A stretch of DNA of 64,000 nucleotides. Source: Ignavibacteriales bacterium. Lineage in GTDB: Bacteria; Bacteroidota; Ignavibacteria; Ignavibacteriales; Melioribacteraceae. A program made the translations under genes and the position numbers. The notes under the pieces were generated by a model that saw only the letters and a list, made by a program, of their open reading frames with translations, ran no database searches and was not told the DNA's origin. How positions within the stretch are numbered: the first letter of the stretch is position 1; every line of letters starts with the position of its first letter. Below are positions 32,217 through 41,734 of this stretch, piece after piece. The stretch is taken from contig JAIOYW010000009.1 of assembly GCA_021740915.1 (NCBI GenBank), positions 62,001 through 126,000 on the forward strand. The letters run 5' to 3'.

Positions 32217-32609
32217 TCAGAAATGCCTGTAATGTGTTTCACCTTTCATAAAAAAGCGTTTAATAAATCTGCCGGTTCCTGATCCAAAAAGAGTGATAAA
32301 AATACCAAGGAAAAAGATCATCAGAAAGCCGGTAATGCCGGTTTCTGAGAGTCCCGGGAAAAGAGCTCCTGAGACAAAAACCAAAAACAGCGCTCCGGTA
32401 TAGACGAATGGTATTCTACCCCAATTTTTCCATAAAAGGAATGAACTGACAGCGGAACTGATAAAAATTGCTCCTGCCATTATCCAGAAGCTTAATGGAA
32501 TTACATAATAGTTTGGATTGGAACCTAAAGGCAGTATCCACGGAACAATTATGGACACAAAAGCTAAAATGAAGGTCAGAATCCAGTATTTTGTAGTCGG
32601 TTTTTTCAA
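32217..32609 (-). CDS. Small multi-span membrane protein of unknown function
   Basis: The 130-aa product has about four hydrophobic segments (near residues 8-26, 36-57, 67-85 and 92-110) and a basic, His-ending tail. No family is recognised. It is convergent with the NlpC/P60 gene and stands alone. Confidence 0.65.
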   Translation of the reverse strand: MKKPTTKYWILTFILAFVSIIVPWILPLGSNPNYYVIPLSFWIMAGAIFISSAVSSFLLWKNWGRIPFVYTGALFLVFVSGALFPGLSETGITGFLMIFFLGIFITLFGSGTGRFIKRFFMKGETHYRHF

Positions 32610-32644
32610 AACTCACCTTGTAATTTAGTGTTCAAATTTAAGAA

Positions 32645-32772
32645 AAGTTCGGGAAGTGGGGAAGTTTGTCAAGTGGAAAGTTTGTCAAGTCAGAAGTTTG
32701 TCAAGTAGAAAGTTCATAAAGTAGAAAGTTTATAAAGTAGAAAGTTTATCAAGTGGGAAGTTTGTAAAGTGG
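32645..32772. repeat. 16-bp tandem repeat array, left arm
   Basis: Seven clear consecutive units of a 16-bp repeat run from 32661 to 32772, with one decayed unit before them. The unit reads GAAGTTTGTCAAGTGG with variants at a few positions, mainly GTC to ATA and the last two bases. The phase is exactly 16 bp throughout. The reverse complement is the unit of the array at 33396-33587. Confidence 0.92.
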
Positions 32773-32875
32773 GACATTTCCGGGTCGTTGTTCGGTAAAC
32801 AGCTAATTGGAATTTTTCTTTCATGATTCGTTTTGCCATGCCATAAACTAAAGTATCGAAGTGACTGTAAAATTA

Positions 32876-33220
32876 TTAAAGTTTCTGAATCAGACCCGAT
32901 ATTATCATGGAAATCTCTGTGCTTAATTTCAGTAATTTTTCGTATTCGTCACGATCAATTTTCTTTAAATCATTGAGAAGATGCAGCATTGATCTTACCT
33001 CACCACAAGATCCTTTTGAAACAAATAGAAAATACTTGAACTCTTTATTACTTTTCCGCTCGTATCCTTCGGCAATATTATTCATGACCGAAACCGATGC
33101 TCTTTGAATTTGATCCTTTAGTCCGAAGTCTTTCGAATTTTCAAATATACTATATACATATATAGCAAGTTCTTTTGCTTTTTGCCAAGCTATTATTTCT
33201 TCAAATTTCTCGAATTTCAC
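32876..33220 (-). CDS. Four-helix-bundle protein of the 23S rRNA intervening-sequence (IVP) family
   Basis: The 114-aa product shows the family pattern: F-E-E-I-I-A-W-Q-K-A-K-E-L-A at the start, L-K-D-Q-I-Q-R-A-S-V-S-V-M-N-N-I-A-E-G-Y-E-R in the middle, and S-C-G-E-V-R-S-M-L after it. GTG at 33220 is chosen because GGAGGG lies 8 bp upstream and it removes an unlikely hydrophobic leader. The family is often found inside 23S rRNA intervening sequences, but here no rRNA is near. The gene is AT-rich and sits between two oppositely oriented repeat arrays. Its biochemical role is unknown. Confidence 0.85.
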   Translation of the reverse strand: MKFEKFEEIIAWQKAKELAIYVYSIFENSKDFGLKDQIQRASVSVMNNIAEGYERKSNKEFKYFLFVSKGSCGEVRSMLHLLNDLKKIDRDEYEKLLKLSTEISMIISGLIQKL

Positions 33221-33395
33221 CTGAATCCCTCCGCGAAAACAATTTACACAGAACCTTGAAGTAACAATGATGATAACGAACAATATTCCAGAAGCGAAAA
33301 TCGATTAAGGTTTCATTTGACTAAGATTAAAACTAATTATTAGTCCTTTACTAACACCATCACAAAACTAATAATTATTAACCTCCAAACCCACC

Positions 33396-33587
33396 AACTT
33401 AACAAACTTTGGACTTGATAAACTTTCAACTTGACAAACTTTCAACTTGACAAACTTTCAACTTGACAAACTTTCCACTTGATAAACTTTCAAACTTGAC
33501 AAACTTTCAACTTGACAAACTTTCCACTTGACATACTTTCAACTTGACAAACTTTCCACTTGATAAACTTTCTAACTTGATAAACTT
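33396..33587. repeat. 16-bp tandem repeat array, right arm (inverted relative to the left arm)
   Basis: About twelve units of AACTTGACAAACTTTC or close variants run from 33396 to 33587. One-base insertions at 33492 and 33573 are the only phase breaks. Variants alternate AA/CA at the first two bases and GACA/GATA in the centre. It ends about 45 bp ahead of the fumC start. The left arm at 32661-32772 is the same unit on the other strand. Confidence 0.93.
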
Positions 33588-33633
33588 AATTTTTTTTCCC
33601 TAATTTTAAATACACAATCATTTTGGAGTCTCA

Positions 33634-35025
33634 ATGGAATATAGGATTGAAACGGACACTATGGGCGAAATAAAGGTGCCCGCGGACAAATATTACGGTG
33701 CGCAAACCGCACGTTCACTTATGAATTTTAAAATCGGAGGCGAAACTTTTCCAAGAGAACTGATACGAGCATTAGGAGTACTTAAAAAAGCTGCCGCTCT
33801 TACTAATATGGATCTTGGAACTCTCCCTAAGGAAAAGGGTGACCTGATAGTAAAAGCAGCCGATGAAGTAATTGAGGGAAAGCTCGATCTGCATTTTCCT
33901 CTGGTAGTCTGGCAGACAGGAAGCGGTACTCAGACAAATATGAATGCTAATGAAGTTATCTCGAACCGCGCAATAGAACTTGCCGGAGGGGTAATCGGAA
34001 GCAAAAAACCAGTTCATCCGAATGACGATGTAAATAAAGCTCAATCATCGAATGATACTTTCCCGACTGCTATGCATATTGCAGCCGTTGAGGAAATTCA
34101 CCGCCGTCTGATACCAATGCTGAAAAAACTTGGTGACGCGCTTAAAGTTAAAGAAACCGAGTATAAGGATATTATCAAGATCGGCCGCACACATTTAATG
34201 GATGCTGTGCCGCTAACACTTGGCCAGGAATTTGGCGGTTATGTTCAGATGATTGAAAACAGCCTTGAAAGAATTGACGCAGCATTGCCGAGATTATATG
34301 AATTGGCTCTTGGCGGGACAGCGGTCGGGACCGGGCTGAACACCCATCCTGAGTTTGCCGTAAAAGCTGCTGCATCCATTGAAAAAATAACCGGACTGCC
34401 TTTTATTACAGCGAGGAACAAGTTCGAAGCCCTTGGTACACATGATGCCCTCGTTGAATTCAGCGGGGTTCTGAAAACAATTGCCTCTTCCTTAATGAAG
34501 ATTGCAAACGATATCCGCTGGCTGGGTTCAGGACCGCGCTGCGGACTCGGTGAACTCCATCTTCCCGAGAATGAACCCGGAAGTTCAATTATGCCAGGTA
34601 AAGTAAATCCAACACAATCCGAAGCAATAACAATGGTATGCTGCCAGGTAATGGGAAATGATGTTGCGGTTGGAATCGGCGGTTCTATGGGTAATTTTGA
34701 GCTCAACGTTTTCAAACCTGTTATCATTTATAATGTACTTCAGTCAATCAGGCTGATTGCAGATGCATCAGAGAGTTTCACTGATAATTGTGTGGTTGGA
34801 ATTGAAGCAAATGAGCACAATATAGCAAAACACCTCAAAAATTCACTAATGCTCGTAACAGCTCTTAATCCGCATATCGGATATGATAATGCAGCAAAGG
34901 TTGCCAAAAAAGCGCATAAGGAGAATTCCACACTCGAAGAAGCTGCAATTGCTCTCGGACTTTTAACCAAAGAAGAATTTGAGGCTAAAGTGCGTCCTGA
35001 AAAAATGATCGGTCCGGGCAAATAA
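33634..35025 (+). CDS. fumC: Class II fumarate hydratase
   Basis: FumC (463 aa) converts fumarate and malate in the TCA cycle without an iron-sulfur cluster. The fumarase/aspartase signature [11 protein letters not shown] is near residue 316. [12 protein letters not shown] near residue 97 and [10 protein letters not shown] near residue 185 supply further active-site residues. Length is standard. The ATG follows TTGGAG. Its promoter region is occupied by the 16-bp repeat array. Confidence 0.97.
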   Translation: MEYRIETDTMGEIKVPADKYYGAQTARSLMNFKIGGETFPRELIRALGVLKKAAALTNMDLGTLPKEKGDLIVKAADEVIEGKLDLHFPLVVWQTGSGTQTNMNANEVISNRAIELAGGVIGSKKPVHPNDDVNKAQSSNDTFPTAMHIAAVEEIHRRLIPMLKKLGDALKVKETEYKDIIKIGRTHLMDAVPLTLGQEFGGYVQMIENSLERIDAALPRLYELALGGTAVGTGLNTHPEFAVKAAASIEKITGLPFITARNKFEALGTHDALVEFSGVLKTIASSLMKIANDIRWLGSGPRCGLGELHLPENEPGSSIMPGKVNPTQSEAITMVCCQVMGNDVAVGIGGSMGNFELNVFKPVIIYNVLQSIRLIADASESFTDNCVVGIEANEHNIAKHLKNSLMLVTALNPHIGYDNAAKVAKKAHKENSTLEEAAIALGLLTKEEFEAKVRPEKMIGPGK

Positions 35026-35078
35026 TTTCAGAACTCTGGTTTTCATTATTTTGTTAATAAATAAAAACGGAGAAAAAA

Positions 35079-35315
35079 ATGGAAAAACCTGAAATTGCCC
35101 AAAAAGCGCCTTTTGTTATGACAGTACAGCCCGGAAAATATTATTGGTGTGCGTGCGGAAAATCCAGCAATCAACCTTTCTGCGACGGGAGTCACAAAGG
35201 CAGTGAATTCAGACCGGTTGCTGAAGAGATAACCGAAGAAAAAAAAGTAGCATGGTGCGGATGCAAAAATACTGCAGGCAAGCCTTTCTGCGACGGAACG
35301 CACAAAAATCTTTAA
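35079..35315 (+). CDS. Twin CDGSH iron-sulfur domain protein
   Basis: The 78-aa product carries two complete CDGSH sites: Cys24, Cys26, Cys35, His39 and Cys60, Cys62, Cys71, His75. Each would bind one redox-active [2Fe-2S] cluster through three Cys and one His. Two domains on one short chain resemble the MiNT/type 3 group. It follows fumC by 53 bp and is closed by a strong terminator. Confidence 0.93.
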   Translation: MEKPEIAQKAPFVMTVQPGKYYWCACGKSSNQPFCDGSHKGSEFRPVAEEITEEKKVAWCGCKNTAGKPFCDGTHKNL

Positions 35316-35320
35316 TTGAT

Positions 35321-35353
35321 AAAAGCCGTTCACCCCGTGGGCGGCTTTTTTTT
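35321..35353 (+). terminator. Intrinsic terminator after the CDGSH gene
   Basis: AAAAGCCG (35321-35328) pairs with CGGCTTTT (35342-35349), a CAC/GTG pair closes the inner loop, and a T-run continues to 35353. It probably ends the fumC-CDGSH transcript. Confidence 0.88.
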
Positions 35354-35394
35354 ATTAATACTCATTTTTATGAAATAATTTACCGATTGCTCCG

Positions 35395-35727
35395 ATGAAA
35401 GAGAAAATTCTTAATATTTACCTGTTGATAAACGATGGCATTATTGAAGGAATCCGGGCTAAAAGTTACGAAATCAGCGGTGAGGATTCTGAGAAAATAA
35501 ATTATCTGTATGAGATGACAGAGAAGGACTATGCTTCAGCAGAGACATTCGATCCGCCTCTGGATAAAAAGGGAAAACTGATGTCCTACAGAAAATTTGC
35601 GAGACTTGAATATACCGGAAATCAGTACAGGCTTTTCAGGGGCTTATTTGAGAATTATGAATTGCCTGAAAACCCGATAGTCTGTTTGACTCCGGTTGTT
35701 GACGGCGTAATATCAGTAAGAAAATAA
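35395..35727 (+). CDS. Protein of unknown function, upstream of nitroreductase
   Basis: The 110-aa soluble product is not recognised. It has no signal peptide and no cysteine-rich or nucleotide-binding motif. The centre is acidic and the end (P-V-V-D-G-V-I-S-V-R-K) is strand-like. It precedes the nitroreductase gene by 16 bp and is probably cotranscribed with it. Confidence 0.65.
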   Translation: MKEKILNIYLLINDGIIEGIRAKSYEISGEDSEKINYLYEMTEKDYASAETFDPPLDKKGKLMSYRKFARLEYTGNQYRLFRGLFENYELPENPIVCLTPVVDGVISVRK

Positions 35728-35743
35728 AAGCGGAGGTCTCCCG

Positions 35744-36316
35744 ATGGAATTCAGGGATAGAGTTATTAAAAACCGGAGTTACCGGAGATTTTTCCAGGAT
35801 CGTCCGGTTGAACCTGGTTTACTGAGAGATCTGATCGATCTTGCAAGGCTGACACCTTCTTCCAAAAATCTTCAGCCGTTGAAATATATTATCTCCTGCA
35901 ATGAACAGATGAACAGCCGGATTTTTCCTGCACTCGGCTGGGCGCGTTATCTCGGCGGGGCAGGTACCCCGGCTGAAGGAGAAAAACCGGCTGCGTATAT
36001 AGTTGTACTTGTGGATCACTCAATACTTAAAACCAACGGTTATGATGAAGGTATTGCCGCTCAGACCGTTCTATTAGGAGCTGTTCAGTATGGCATCGGG
36101 GGCTGTATAATTCATACAGTTGACCGCAAACAATTATCAGAGGAACTTAAACTGGAATCGCACCTTGAAATATCGCTTGTTCTCGCGCTTGGTTTTCCGA
36201 AGGAGGAGGTAATTCTTGAGCCGGTAATAGACGGCGACATAAAATATCACCGTAGGGGATATATTCATTATGTTCCTAAACGCTCCCTTGATGAAATTCT
36301 GATCGGAGAATACTAA
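35744..36316 (+). CDS. Nitroreductase family FMN oxidoreductase
   Basis: The 190-aa protein shows the nitroreductase start V-I-K-N-R-S-Y-R-R-F, the A-R-L-T-P-S-S-K-N-L-Q-P segment near residue 36 and the C-terminal L-A-L-G-F-P-K-E-E. These form the FMN pocket. Such enzymes use NAD(P)H to reduce nitro groups, quinones or flavins, and the substrate cannot be inferred. A GGAGG site precedes the ATG. Confidence 0.88.
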   Translation: MEFRDRVIKNRSYRRFFQDRPVEPGLLRDLIDLARLTPSSKNLQPLKYIISCNEQMNSRIFPALGWARYLGGAGTPAEGEKPAAYIVVLVDHSILKTNGYDEGIAAQTVLLGAVQYGIGGCIIHTVDRKQLSEELKLESHLEISLVLALGFPKEEVILEPVIDGDIKYHRRGYIHYVPKRSLDEILIGEY

Positions 36317-36536
36317 TTCCGAAATATTCAAATAATTTAATTAGCCGGATTCCAGAATAAAAATCATTCTGAAGTCCTCCATAACTCAGTATTTGTTAAT
36401 TCATTGCCAATATAGTTTTTGAATTATTTTTACTATTTTGTATTTGAATAAAAAGAAATATTCTTCTTATTGTACTTGTAAGTAAAAACTGTAAGTAGTC
36501 AGATTTTGCGAGCACGTCAAATAAAAGGATTAATTT

Positions 36537-38507
36537 ATGCGATTTAACAAATTGCCCCGAGGCATCAGCACTTTTTGCATTTTGTTGATAATTATCAGTT
36601 TCCGCCTCTCTGCCCAGGAGAGTGAATTGGAAAAGCTTCTAAGCCTCGATTTGGAGGAACTCGCAAATCTCAAAGTAGTTTCAGTAACAAAATCCCCTAT
36701 TTATATTCGCGATGCTCCGGCTACAGTCAGGGTAATAACAGCCGCAGCAATAAAACAGAATGGTTTTTTAACACTTGATGATGCGCTTGCTCAATTACCC
36801 GGTTTCCAGTTCAGGAATATTCAGGGCTTCAACAGTTACATTTTTCAGCGCGGCATTCCAAACCAAAACAATCTGACTCTTGTTTTAGTAGATGGCATCC
36901 AGATAAATGAACTGAATTCCGGAGGGTTCTATGGCGGCGGGCAATATAACCTTGCCGATGTCGAAAGGATCGAAGTTGTATATGGACCTGCATCAGCCTT
37001 ATATGGGACGAATGCTGTTTCAGGAATTATCAATATTATCACAAAATCTCCGGATAAATATCCCGGATTTTCAGGAAGCGGATACTACGGCACATTTAAT
37101 AATTTTTCCGGAGATCTTTCATATTCACAATATAACCATCTGGATGAATATGGATTCAGGATTTCGGCGATGGCGAAATCCTCTGAAAAAGCTGATCTAA
37201 GAGGTATGGAGGGTGATAATAATTGGTCAGACGAGATGGAAAATTTTGAAGATGACTATTCTATTAATTTCAAGGGCATTTACAAATCGCTGAGTTTGGG
37301 CTTTCTTTATCAGAACAAGCAGTCATCACGCACAACGAATTATAAATCAGCAGGAACACTTTATTCTGACAGAAATACGCTCTGGAATATCAGTTTTATT
37401 AATGCTTATCTCAGGACAACGCATTCATTTTCAGAATTATTTAAATTATCCTCAACGCTTTACTTCAGGGATGCAACTATCCATGATAATACCATTGCAT
37501 TCATTGATACTGTTCAAACAGGCTACTACCGCCCTAATCATCTCTTCGGTTTTGAAAACATTGTGGAATTCAACCCAGCCGGAAATATTGATCTTTTGGG
37601 TGGAATACTTTATGAGGATGAGTCACTTGCAGAAAATTATTCAGTCACATCAAGCACTTCTGCAACAGAAAGACCTTCAACCCCTCCGCCTCCGCAAATG
37701 CTCAGGAATTCCCTGCTTAGTATCTTCCTGCAGGCTAACTTCAGGATTACAGAACTCCTTAAGCTTTCTGCAGGGAGCAGGTTGGATTTCAGCAGTGTAT
37801 ATGATCAGGTACTTACCCCGAGGGCTGCTTTAATATATTCCCGGGATAATCTTCAAATGAAGGTGCTTTATTCACAAGCTTTCCGTGCGCCTAAACCCTG
37901 GGACTATAATTACGGGAACGGAAATCCTGACCTTCAGCCTGAAAAAATGAAGTCACTGGAATTTTCTGCAGCGTATGAATTCACTCACGGATGGAATACT
38001 GATGTTGCAGTTTATAAGAACACTCTTTCTGAGATTTTTATTCTTGAAAGTGCATCCGACCACTGGATTAATATGGGTGACATTAACATCTTCGGAATGG
38101 AGATCGGGTTCGAACATTTTTCGGAACACATCAAAACAGATGTTAATTATACTTATACAAATTCAGAGGACGCTGACGGAAAAAAAGTGCCGGAAATAGC
38201 AGAGCACTGTGCCAATGCAGGGATTATTTATCATCCAATTGCTGATCTGGGAATATCGTTCCGGTTTTCGTACCTCGGGAGCCGGGAAAATTATAAAATA
38301 ATTACTGCTACCGGGAGCAGTGAAATTGAACCCGCATTTATTATAAACACTTTTATCCGATACGAATTATCGGATGATATTTTTGCAAGTATCGGAATAA
38401 ACAATCTTTTGGATGAAAAATATTTCCACCCGTCCAACCGTCCTCCGGAAAGATACAGGCAGCCGCAGAGAACTTTTATATTAAAGGCAGGCTATGAACT
38501 ATTTTAG
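36537..38507 (+). CDS. TonB-dependent outer-membrane receptor
   Basis: The 656-aa precursor has a signal peptide ending near A-Q-E-S (residue 27). A segment L-D-L-E-E-L-A-N-L-K-V-V-S-V-T-K follows that is typical of one receptor subgroup. The plug domain has Q-R-G-I-P-N-Q-N, V-L-V-D-G-I-Q-I-N and V-E-V-V-Y-G-P-A-S-A-L-Y-G-T-N-A. A 22-strand barrel follows, with N-L-L-D-E-K-Y near the end and the terminal aromatic F. The ligand is unknown. Overlap with a YfiR-like gene and the kinases behind it suggest a role in signalling as well as uptake. Confidence 0.93.
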   Translation: MRFNKLPRGISTFCILLIIISFRLSAQESELEKLLSLDLEELANLKVVSVTKSPIYIRDAPATVRVITAAAIKQNGFLTLDDALAQLPGFQFRNIQGFNSYIFQRGIPNQNNLTLVLVDGIQINELNSGGFYGGGQYNLADVERIEVVYGPASALYGTNAVSGIINIITKSPDKYPGFSGSGYYGTFNNFSGDLSYSQYNHLDEYGFRISAMAKSSEKADLRGMEGDNNWSDEMENFEDDYSINFKGIYKSLSLGFLYQNKQSSRTTNYKSAGTLYSDRNTLWNISFINAYLRTTHSFSELFKLSSTLYFRDATIHDNTIAFIDTVQTGYYRPNHLFGFENIVEFNPAGNIDLLGGILYEDESLAENYSVTSSTSATERPSTPPPPQMLRNSLLSIFLQANFRITELLKLSAGSRLDFSSVYDQVLTPRAALIYSRDNLQMKVLYSQAFRAPKPWDYNYGNGNPDLQPEKMKSLEFSAAYEFTHGWNTDVAVYKNTLSEIFILESASDHWINMGDINIFGMEIGFEHFSEHIKTDVNYTYTNSEDADGKKVPEIAEHCANAGIIYHPIADLGISFRFSYLGSRENYKIITATGSSEIEPAFIINTFIRYELSDDIFASIGINNLLDEKYFHPSNRPPERYRQPQRTFILKAGYELF

Positions 38508-39063
38508 AATTATTAACTGCCTGAAAAATATGAGATCGATAAAGCGGGTTTTTATTTTATTTTTTTACGGTTTCTTTTTTATCTCAACACTAGTAGGACA
38601 GAGCATAAGCGGCGCTAAAGCAGAAAATATTATGGCAGCTTATATCTTTAATTTTACCAAATTTCTGGAATGGTCGCAGAATTATGATGATTCTTTTTAT
38701 GTATCTGTACTCGGAGATGATAAAATAATTGAACCCCTTATTCACTTAGCTAAAAAGGAAAGAGTGAACGGAAAAGTTATTGTGGTTGACAAGCTGGATG
38801 ATTTATCAAAACTCTCAAAAAGCAATATATTATTTATACCTCAGTTCCATGATGACGATATAAAAACGATAATTAAAAAAGCGGCAGAAAAAAAGATTCT
38901 GACAATTGGTTCAGGAGAAAATTTAGCAAAAAGGGGAATCTGCATCAATTTTTTGCAGGATAAAGACAAGATAAAATTTGAAATAAATATAAAATCCCTC
39001 CGGGATGCCGGAATTATTCCGAATACCCGGTTATTAAAAATTGCCGAAAAAATCTATGATTGA
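38494..39063 (+). CDS. YfiR/DUF4154-like periplasmic protein
   Basis: The product (189 aa from ATG 38494, or 177 aa from ATG 38530) has a signal sequence ending near V-G-Q-S. A core follows with A-A-Y-I-F-N-F-T-K-F-L-E-W, V-S-V-L-G-D-D, I-L-F-I-P and the end N-T-R-L-L-K-I-A, the pattern of the YfiR family. In Pseudomonas YfiR is a periplasmic inhibitor of the diguanylate cyclase YfiN. Here the gene follows a TonB receptor with a 14-bp overlap and precedes a membrane kinase, so it may relay a periplasmic signal to that kinase. Confidence 0.83.
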   Translation: MNYFRIINCLKNMRSIKRVFILFFYGFFFISTLVGQSISGAKAENIMAAYIFNFTKFLEWSQNYDDSFYVSVLGDDKIIEPLIHLAKKERVNGKVIVVDKLDDLSKLSKSNILFIPQFHDDDIKTIIKKAAEKKILTIGSGENLAKRGICINFLQDKDKIKFEINIKSLRDAGIIPNTRLLKIAEKIYD

Positions 39064-39100
39064 ACAGAAGAATTCTTCTCAGAAATTTAAGGTTTCGTAA

Positions 39101-41734
39101 ATGAATTTCAGTTTTTTTGACAAGTTATCAATCAAACATAAACTGATTCTTATCATATATGTTGTGAGTGTTACGATGACTGTTCTCGGATTGATAATTG
39201 CGGGGACATTTGATTATCTGCATTATAAAAATGAGATGCAGATTGCCGCCTCAGCAAATGCAAAACTTGTCGGTGATTATTGCAGCGCTCCCTTATTATT
39301 CAAATATGCGGATGAGGCTGAAGATGCTCTAAAGCAGATTCAGAATCTTCCGGGAATTGTGAAAGCCGGTGTGTATGATAATACAGGCAGCTTATTTGTC
39401 AGATATGCTAAAAATCCCGGTGATAATTTTGACTTTCCTGAACCGGTCAGAAAATCTGCTGAATTCGAGAGGGGATATCTGAACGTTTTTGAACCTATAA
39501 TAAATGGACCGGATACAATCGGAACCATTTATATACGTTTATCTGCAACAAATCTAAATCAGAAAATATTTTCCCAGGTTTTAATACTGTTAGTACTCAT
39601 TATTGGTCTGAGCGCTCCTATCCTGTTTCTCGCGTCAAAATTACAAAGGCGTGTTTCTGTGCCTATACTTAAACTTGCTGAGGCAATGACTGAAATTTCG
39701 CATAGTCCCGATCTTTCCTTTAAGGCAGTTTATAAAAGCGATGATGTTATCGGAACTTTATATAAAAGATTTGTGGAAATGCTTGAGCAATTAAGGATCA
39801 GAAATGAGGAGATAAGCAACAAGTCCGGTCAATTAACCAAATTGAATGAAGAATTGGAGGTCAGGGTTCGGGAAAGGACCGCAGAACTTGAAGAAAAGAA
39901 TACGGATTTAAGACGGGCACAGACTGCTCATATTGAAAGCGAACAAAGGTTAAGAGATATACTTAATCATGCTCCGATACTTACTTACATTAATGATATT
40001 GAAGGCAGATACCTTTTTGTAAATGAAGAATTTGAAAGAAGGATGGATCTGAAAGCTGAAAATATCATCGGGAAAAAAGATGATGAGATTTTTCCGGCTG
40101 ATAGAGCAAGGAGAAATATCGAGCAAAACAAGAGGATAATAGCAGGCGGCAAATCGTGGATTTTCGAGAATCTTTCCCATAAAAATGACACGGACTATTA
40201 TTTCGTTGATATCCTATTTCCGATAAGGGATAGTTCAGGCAATATTTATGCTACATGCGGCTGGTCTCTTGATATTACTGACAGAAAGAAGTCTGAGGAA
40301 TTATTACGAATTGCAAAAGAACAGGCGGAATCTGCGAGCAAGGCTAAAAGTGTTTTCCTTTCAAGTATGTCTCATGAATTACGAACTCCTCTGAATGCAA
40401 TACTTGGATTCTCACAATTACTTCTGCGATACCAGAATCTTACTCCTCAGCAGTTGAAGAATGTAGAAGTAATTAACCGAAGCGGTGAACACTTGTTAAA
40501 CCTCATTAATGAAGTGCTTGAGTTATCAAAAATTGAAGCAGGTAAATCGGAAATAAAAAGGGAAGTTTTTGATCTTCTGACAATTATTGAAGATCTACGA
40601 TTGATGTTTGAAAGCAAAACAGCTTCAAAAGGGCTTGAGTTTTTTGTATCAACAGCCGAGGATATACCAAATTTTATCAGAGGCGATCAGAGTAAACTAA
40701 GGCAGATACTCATCAATCTGATTGGCAACTCAATTAAATTTACCGATGCTGGTTCCATACAGTTAATAGTTGGCCCTGTCGTGCGGAAAGAAAATATCAT
40801 CAGGCTATTTTTTGAAGTGGTTGATACGGGACTGGGAATTGACGGGAAAGACATCGAACGAATATTTATGTCATTCGAACAATCTGAGAGCGGGCTGAAA
40901 TCTAAAGAGGGGACAGGACTCGGGCTTGCAATAAGCAGACAGTATGCAAGACTGATGGGCGGAGATATTTTTGTATCCAGTGCAATAGGAGCCGGCAGTA
41001 AATTCAGGCTTGAAATTGAAACGGAAATTGCTGCTATAAGTGAAGCGAAACATAAGATCAGTTATAAAAAAGTAAAAGGAATCAAAACAGATAAGGAATT
41101 CAGGGTAATTGTTGCTGATGACAGGGAAACAAACCGTGATCTGCTGACTTCTATGCTGGATATTGAAGGAATAACTGTTAAAGAAGTATCGAATGGACTT
41201 GAGGCTGTTGAATTGTGTGAGAATTGGGAGCCGCATCTGATATTGATGGACATGGCAATGCCGGTTATGGATGGTTTTCAGGCAACGTCAAAAATTATTA
41301 ATAGTGATTTACGTAAAAAACCATTAATAATTGCAGTTACAGCGAGCGTTCTTGAAGAGGAGACTCAGAAAGTACTTGAGTCCGGCGCTGTTGATGTTAT
41401 CCGAAAACCCTTCAGGGAAGATGAATTGTTTGGAGCAATGGCGCATTACTGTGATCTTGAATATGTATTTGAAGAAGAATTCGACATCTCTGCTCCCGAG
41501 TCAATAAAAACGGCTGAGGTTCCGCTGCCGCAGAATTCGCAAAAGATTCCTGACGATCTGCTTAATGCTTTAAAGAAGACTGCCATGGAAGGATATGGAA
41601 AAAAATCTCTTCTGCTTATTGATGATATTCAGATGTATGACAGGAAACTGGCTGAAAAACTTAAGGAAGCAGCGTTAAACTATGATTTTAAGAAAGTTGT
41701 GGACTTGATCAGTTCCGGAGTGGAAAATGGATAA
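39101..41734 (+). CDS. Membrane hybrid histidine kinase with PAS and receiver domains
   Basis: The 877-aa protein has a transmembrane helix at about 15-36, a periplasmic sensor of about 120 residues, a second helix near 160-182, a HAMP region near 185-240 and a coiled coil to about 275. A PAS domain follows (about 280-400), then a HisKA domain with His425 in S-H-E-L-R-T-P-L-N. The ATPase has N-L-I-G-N-S-I-K-F-T and D-T-G-L-G-I-D, and the receiver has Asp717. A C-terminal helical tail (about 795-877) may be an Hpt-like or docking segment, but no Hpt histidine motif is evident. It overlaps the next gene by 8 bp. Confidence 0.92.
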   Translation: MNFSFFDKLSIKHKLILIIYVVSVTMTVLGLIIAGTFDYLHYKNEMQIAASANAKLVGDYCSAPLLFKYADEAEDALKQIQNLPGIVKAGVYDNTGSLFVRYAKNPGDNFDFPEPVRKSAEFERGYLNVFEPIINGPDTIGTIYIRLSATNLNQKIFSQVLILLVLIIGLSAPILFLASKLQRRVSVPILKLAEAMTEISHSPDLSFKAVYKSDDVIGTLYKRFVEMLEQLRIRNEEISNKSGQLTKLNEELEVRVRERTAELEEKNTDLRRAQTAHIESEQRLRDILNHAPILTYINDIEGRYLFVNEEFERRMDLKAENIIGKKDDEIFPADRARRNIEQNKRIIAGGKSWIFENLSHKNDTDYYFVDILFPIRDSSGNIYATCGWSLDITDRKKSEELLRIAKEQAESASKAKSVFLSSMSHELRTPLNAILGFSQLLLRYQNLTPQQLKNVEVINRSGEHLLNLINEVLELSKIEAGKSEIKREVFDLLTIIEDLRLMFESKTASKGLEFFVSTAEDIPNFIRGDQSKLRQILINLIGNSIKFTDAGSIQLIVGPVVRKENIIRLFFEVVDTGLGIDGKDIERIFMSFEQSESGLKSKEGTGLGLAISRQYARLMGGDIFVSSAIGAGSKFRLEIETEIAAISEAKHKISYKKVKGIKTDKEFRVIVADDRETNRDLLTSMLDIEGITVKEVSNGLEAVELCENWEPHLILMDMAMPVMDGFQATSKIINSDLRKKPLIIAVTASVLEEETQKVLESGAVDVIRKPFREDELFGAMAHYCDLEYVFEEEFDISAPESIKTAEVPLPQNSQKIPDDLLNALKKTAMEGYGKKSLLLIDDIQMYDRKLAEKLKEAALNYDFKKVVDLISSGVENG

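Noticed and set aside
32876-33220. 23S rRNA intervening sequence
   Set aside because: The protein belongs to that family, but no rRNA sequence was recognised on either side. It is treated as a free-standing gene.
32645-33587. Possible CRISPR array
   Set aside because: The 16-bp units follow each other directly with no unique spacers between them, and no cas gene is nearby. They are simple tandem repeats.
36415-36450. Bacteroidetes-type promoter (TTTG, then TAnnTTTG) ahead of the TonB receptor
   Set aside because: TTTTTG and TATTTG occur at a plausible distance, but the -7 box is incomplete and the region is so AT-rich that such matches are expected by chance.
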